In this document: piece after piece, positions 14,413 to 15,376 of the stretch | Position numbering within the stretch: the first letter of the stretch is position 1 | Layout: each line of letters opens with the position of its first letter | From: DASYAN01 sp036501345 | GTDB taxonomy: Bacteria > Chloroflexota > Ktedonobacteria > Ktedonobacterales > Ktedonobacteraceae | NCBI GenBank assembly: GCA_036501345.1 | Contig: DASYAN010000226.1 | Span: 1 to 15,376 of the forward strand | Length of the DNA stretch: 15,376 bases | Reading direction: 5' to 3' | Position numbers and translations under genes: made by a program | Notes under the pieces: generated by a model | The model's database searches: none | Told to the model about the DNA's origin: nothing | Seen by the model: the letters and a program-made list of their open reading frames with translations, nothing else

Positions 14413-14503
14413 GGCCCGACCTTTAATAAGCAAGATTGTTATTAAAGTTTCCTTTAATAAGGCTTTCCGTTATTAAAGGAAAGGGCCCGAACCTTTAATA
14501 AGG
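14413..14503 (+). repeat. Array of five alternating CCTTTAATAA motifs
   Basis: The motif occurs as CCTTTAATAAG (14420-14430, +), TTATTAAAG (14439-14447, -), CCTTTAATAAGG (14451-14462, +), TTATTAAAGG (14470-14479, -) and CCTTTAATAAGG (14492-14503, +). The central pair extends to a perfect 13-bp inverted repeat, TTTCCTTTAATAA (14448-14460) with TTATTAAAGGAAA (14470-14482), around a 9-base loop. The first pair also has a 9-base loop. GGCCCGA precedes the first and last copies. The array ends about 40 bases before the carboxylase start, so operator sites or leader-RNA hairpins are both plausible. Confidence 0.85.
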
Positions 14504-14546
14504 GGAACTGCAAGGCAACAAAAGAGCTAAAGTCGAAGGAGCTTTT

Positions 14547-15376
14547 GTGCAGATTTTTCCTATAGCTGATTGGCCTTTTCAAAAAGTTCTGATTGCCAAT
14601 CGTGGTGAGATTGCCGTCCGCATCATCCGGGCCTGTCGCGAACTGGGATTGCAGAGCGTTGCGGTCTATAGTGATGCTGATCGTGATGCATTACATGTTC
14701 GTATGGCTAATGAAGCATATCATATCGGGCCTGCACTTGCCGCACAGAGCTATTTACATATTCCTACCATAATTGACGTAGCTAAACGGTCAGGTGCACA
14801 GGCAGTGCATCCAGGTTATGGATTTTTGGCTGAGAATGCGGCATTTGTAGAGGCATGTGAGGATGCTGGGCTGATTTTTGTAGGCCCTCCAGCAGAAGCA
14901 CAGCGTGCGATGGGCGAAAAGACAGCGGCTAGACGTACAGCTATGGCAGCTGGAGTACCAATTGTGCCTGGGGCCATGACGGATGTGGAAGATGATACGC
15001 TAGTAAGTGAGATAGCTGACCGCTTGGGGTATCCAATCCTGCTCAAAGCTGCAGCAGGCGGTGGTGGCAAAGGTATTCGCTTTGTGCGCGACCCGCACGA
15101 TTTGTTCTCGTCGCTGCGTATGGCACGTAGCGAGGCCAGCAGCGCCTTTGGGGATAGTCGAGTCTACCTGGAAAAGGCTATTGCTCCGGCCCGTCATATT
15201 GAGGTCCAGTTTATCGCCGATGTGCACGGCCATGTGCTACACCTGGGGGAGCGTGAATGTAGTATCCAGCGTCGCCATCAAAAGCTGATCGAGGAGTCAC
15301 CATCGGCTGTGGTTGATGAGCAATTACGTGCCCGTATGACTGAGGCGACGATCAATCTGGTGCGCTCTATTGATTA
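14547..15376 (+). CDS. accC: Biotin carboxylase subunit, N-terminal part (partial)
   Basis: The first 276 codons of a biotin carboxylase, cut by the window end. This enzyme carboxylates biotin on a carrier protein using ATP and bicarbonate. The N-terminal domain shows KVLIANRGEIAVRIIRACRELG (from residue 13). HPGYGFLAENA follows, then the ATP-grasp Gly-rich loop GGGGKGIR (171-178), HIEVQF (217-222) and ERECSIQRRHQKLIEESP (235-252). The GTG at 14547 is chosen because AAGGAG lies five bases upstream. It could be the AccC of acetyl-CoA carboxylase, the alpha subunit of propionyl- or methylcrotonyl-CoA carboxylase, or the start of pyruvate carboxylase; the missing C-terminus would decide. An inverted-repeat array precedes it. 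Confidence 0.92.
   Translation, partial: MQIFPIADWPFQKVLIANRGEIAVRIIRACRELGLQSVAVYSDADRDALHVRMANEAYHIGPALAAQSYLHIPTIIDVAKRSGAQAVHPGYGFLAENAAFVEACEDAGLIFVGPPAEAQRAMGEKTAARRTAMAAGVPIVPGAMTDVEDDTLVSEIADRLGYPILLKAAAGGGGKGIRFVRDPHDLFSSLRMARSEASSAFGDSRVYLEKAIAPARHIEVQFIADVHGHVLHLGERECSIQRRHQKLIEESPSAVVDEQLRARMTEATINLVRSID

Overview
The window looks like chromosomal DNA from a Gram-positive-type, non-proteobacterial organism, most likely a Ktedonobacteria-like member of the Chloroflexota. This is an inference. It rests on moderate GC, an ordinary housekeeping gene set, a membrane-anchored parvulin in an operon with hemW and recJ, a PilJ/PixJ-type chemoreceptor, and a solitary intergenic RNA that resembles the HEARO/omega-RNA family, which is known to be abundant in that class. 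No marker gene here settles the taxonomy.

Layout. (1) 1-2830: an arginase gene (minus) and a Glu/Leu/Phe/Val-type glutamate dehydrogenase gene (plus) diverge from a short promoter region. The pair suggests breakdown of arginine and glutamate. (2) 2830-3170: AT-rich non-coding DNA with a large nested inverted repeat. (3) 3170-7686, minus: a tight operon of a membrane-anchored PpiC-type foldase, hemW and recJ, with a TAATG stop/start overlap. (4) 7690-8165: about 480 bp without a gene, dense in inverted repeats. It is proposed as a stand-alone HEARO/omega-RNA-like element lying between rpsR and the foldase gene. (5) 8182-9604, minus: the classical rpsF-ssb-rpsR cluster, with an S6 carrying a long acidic tail. 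(6) 9605-10356: a divergent regulatory region with leader hairpins for rpsF and a promoter plus attenuator-like hairpins for rpmI. (7) 10357-11965, plus: rpmI, rplT and a SPOUT/TrmH-family RNA 2'-O-methyltransferase, with a repeat cluster between the last two. infC, the usual first gene of this operon, is absent. (8) 11981-14122, minus: a chemoreceptor with two HAMP-like regions. (9) 14123-14546: regulatory DNA holding five alternating copies of a 10-bp motif, followed by the 5' part of a biotin carboxylase gene that runs off the window.

How the genes fit together. Most of the window is translation and DNA maintenance (S6, SSB, S18, L35, L20, an RNA methyltransferase, RecJ), plus haem-related HemW, extracytoplasmic folding, amino-acid catabolism and the start of a biotin-dependent carboxylase. 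The less ordinary material is intergenic: the putative omega-RNA, the palindrome array before the carboxylase, a dispersed hairpin repeat found after both the arginase gene and rplT, a duplicated arginase promoter unit, and the ribosomal-protein leaders.
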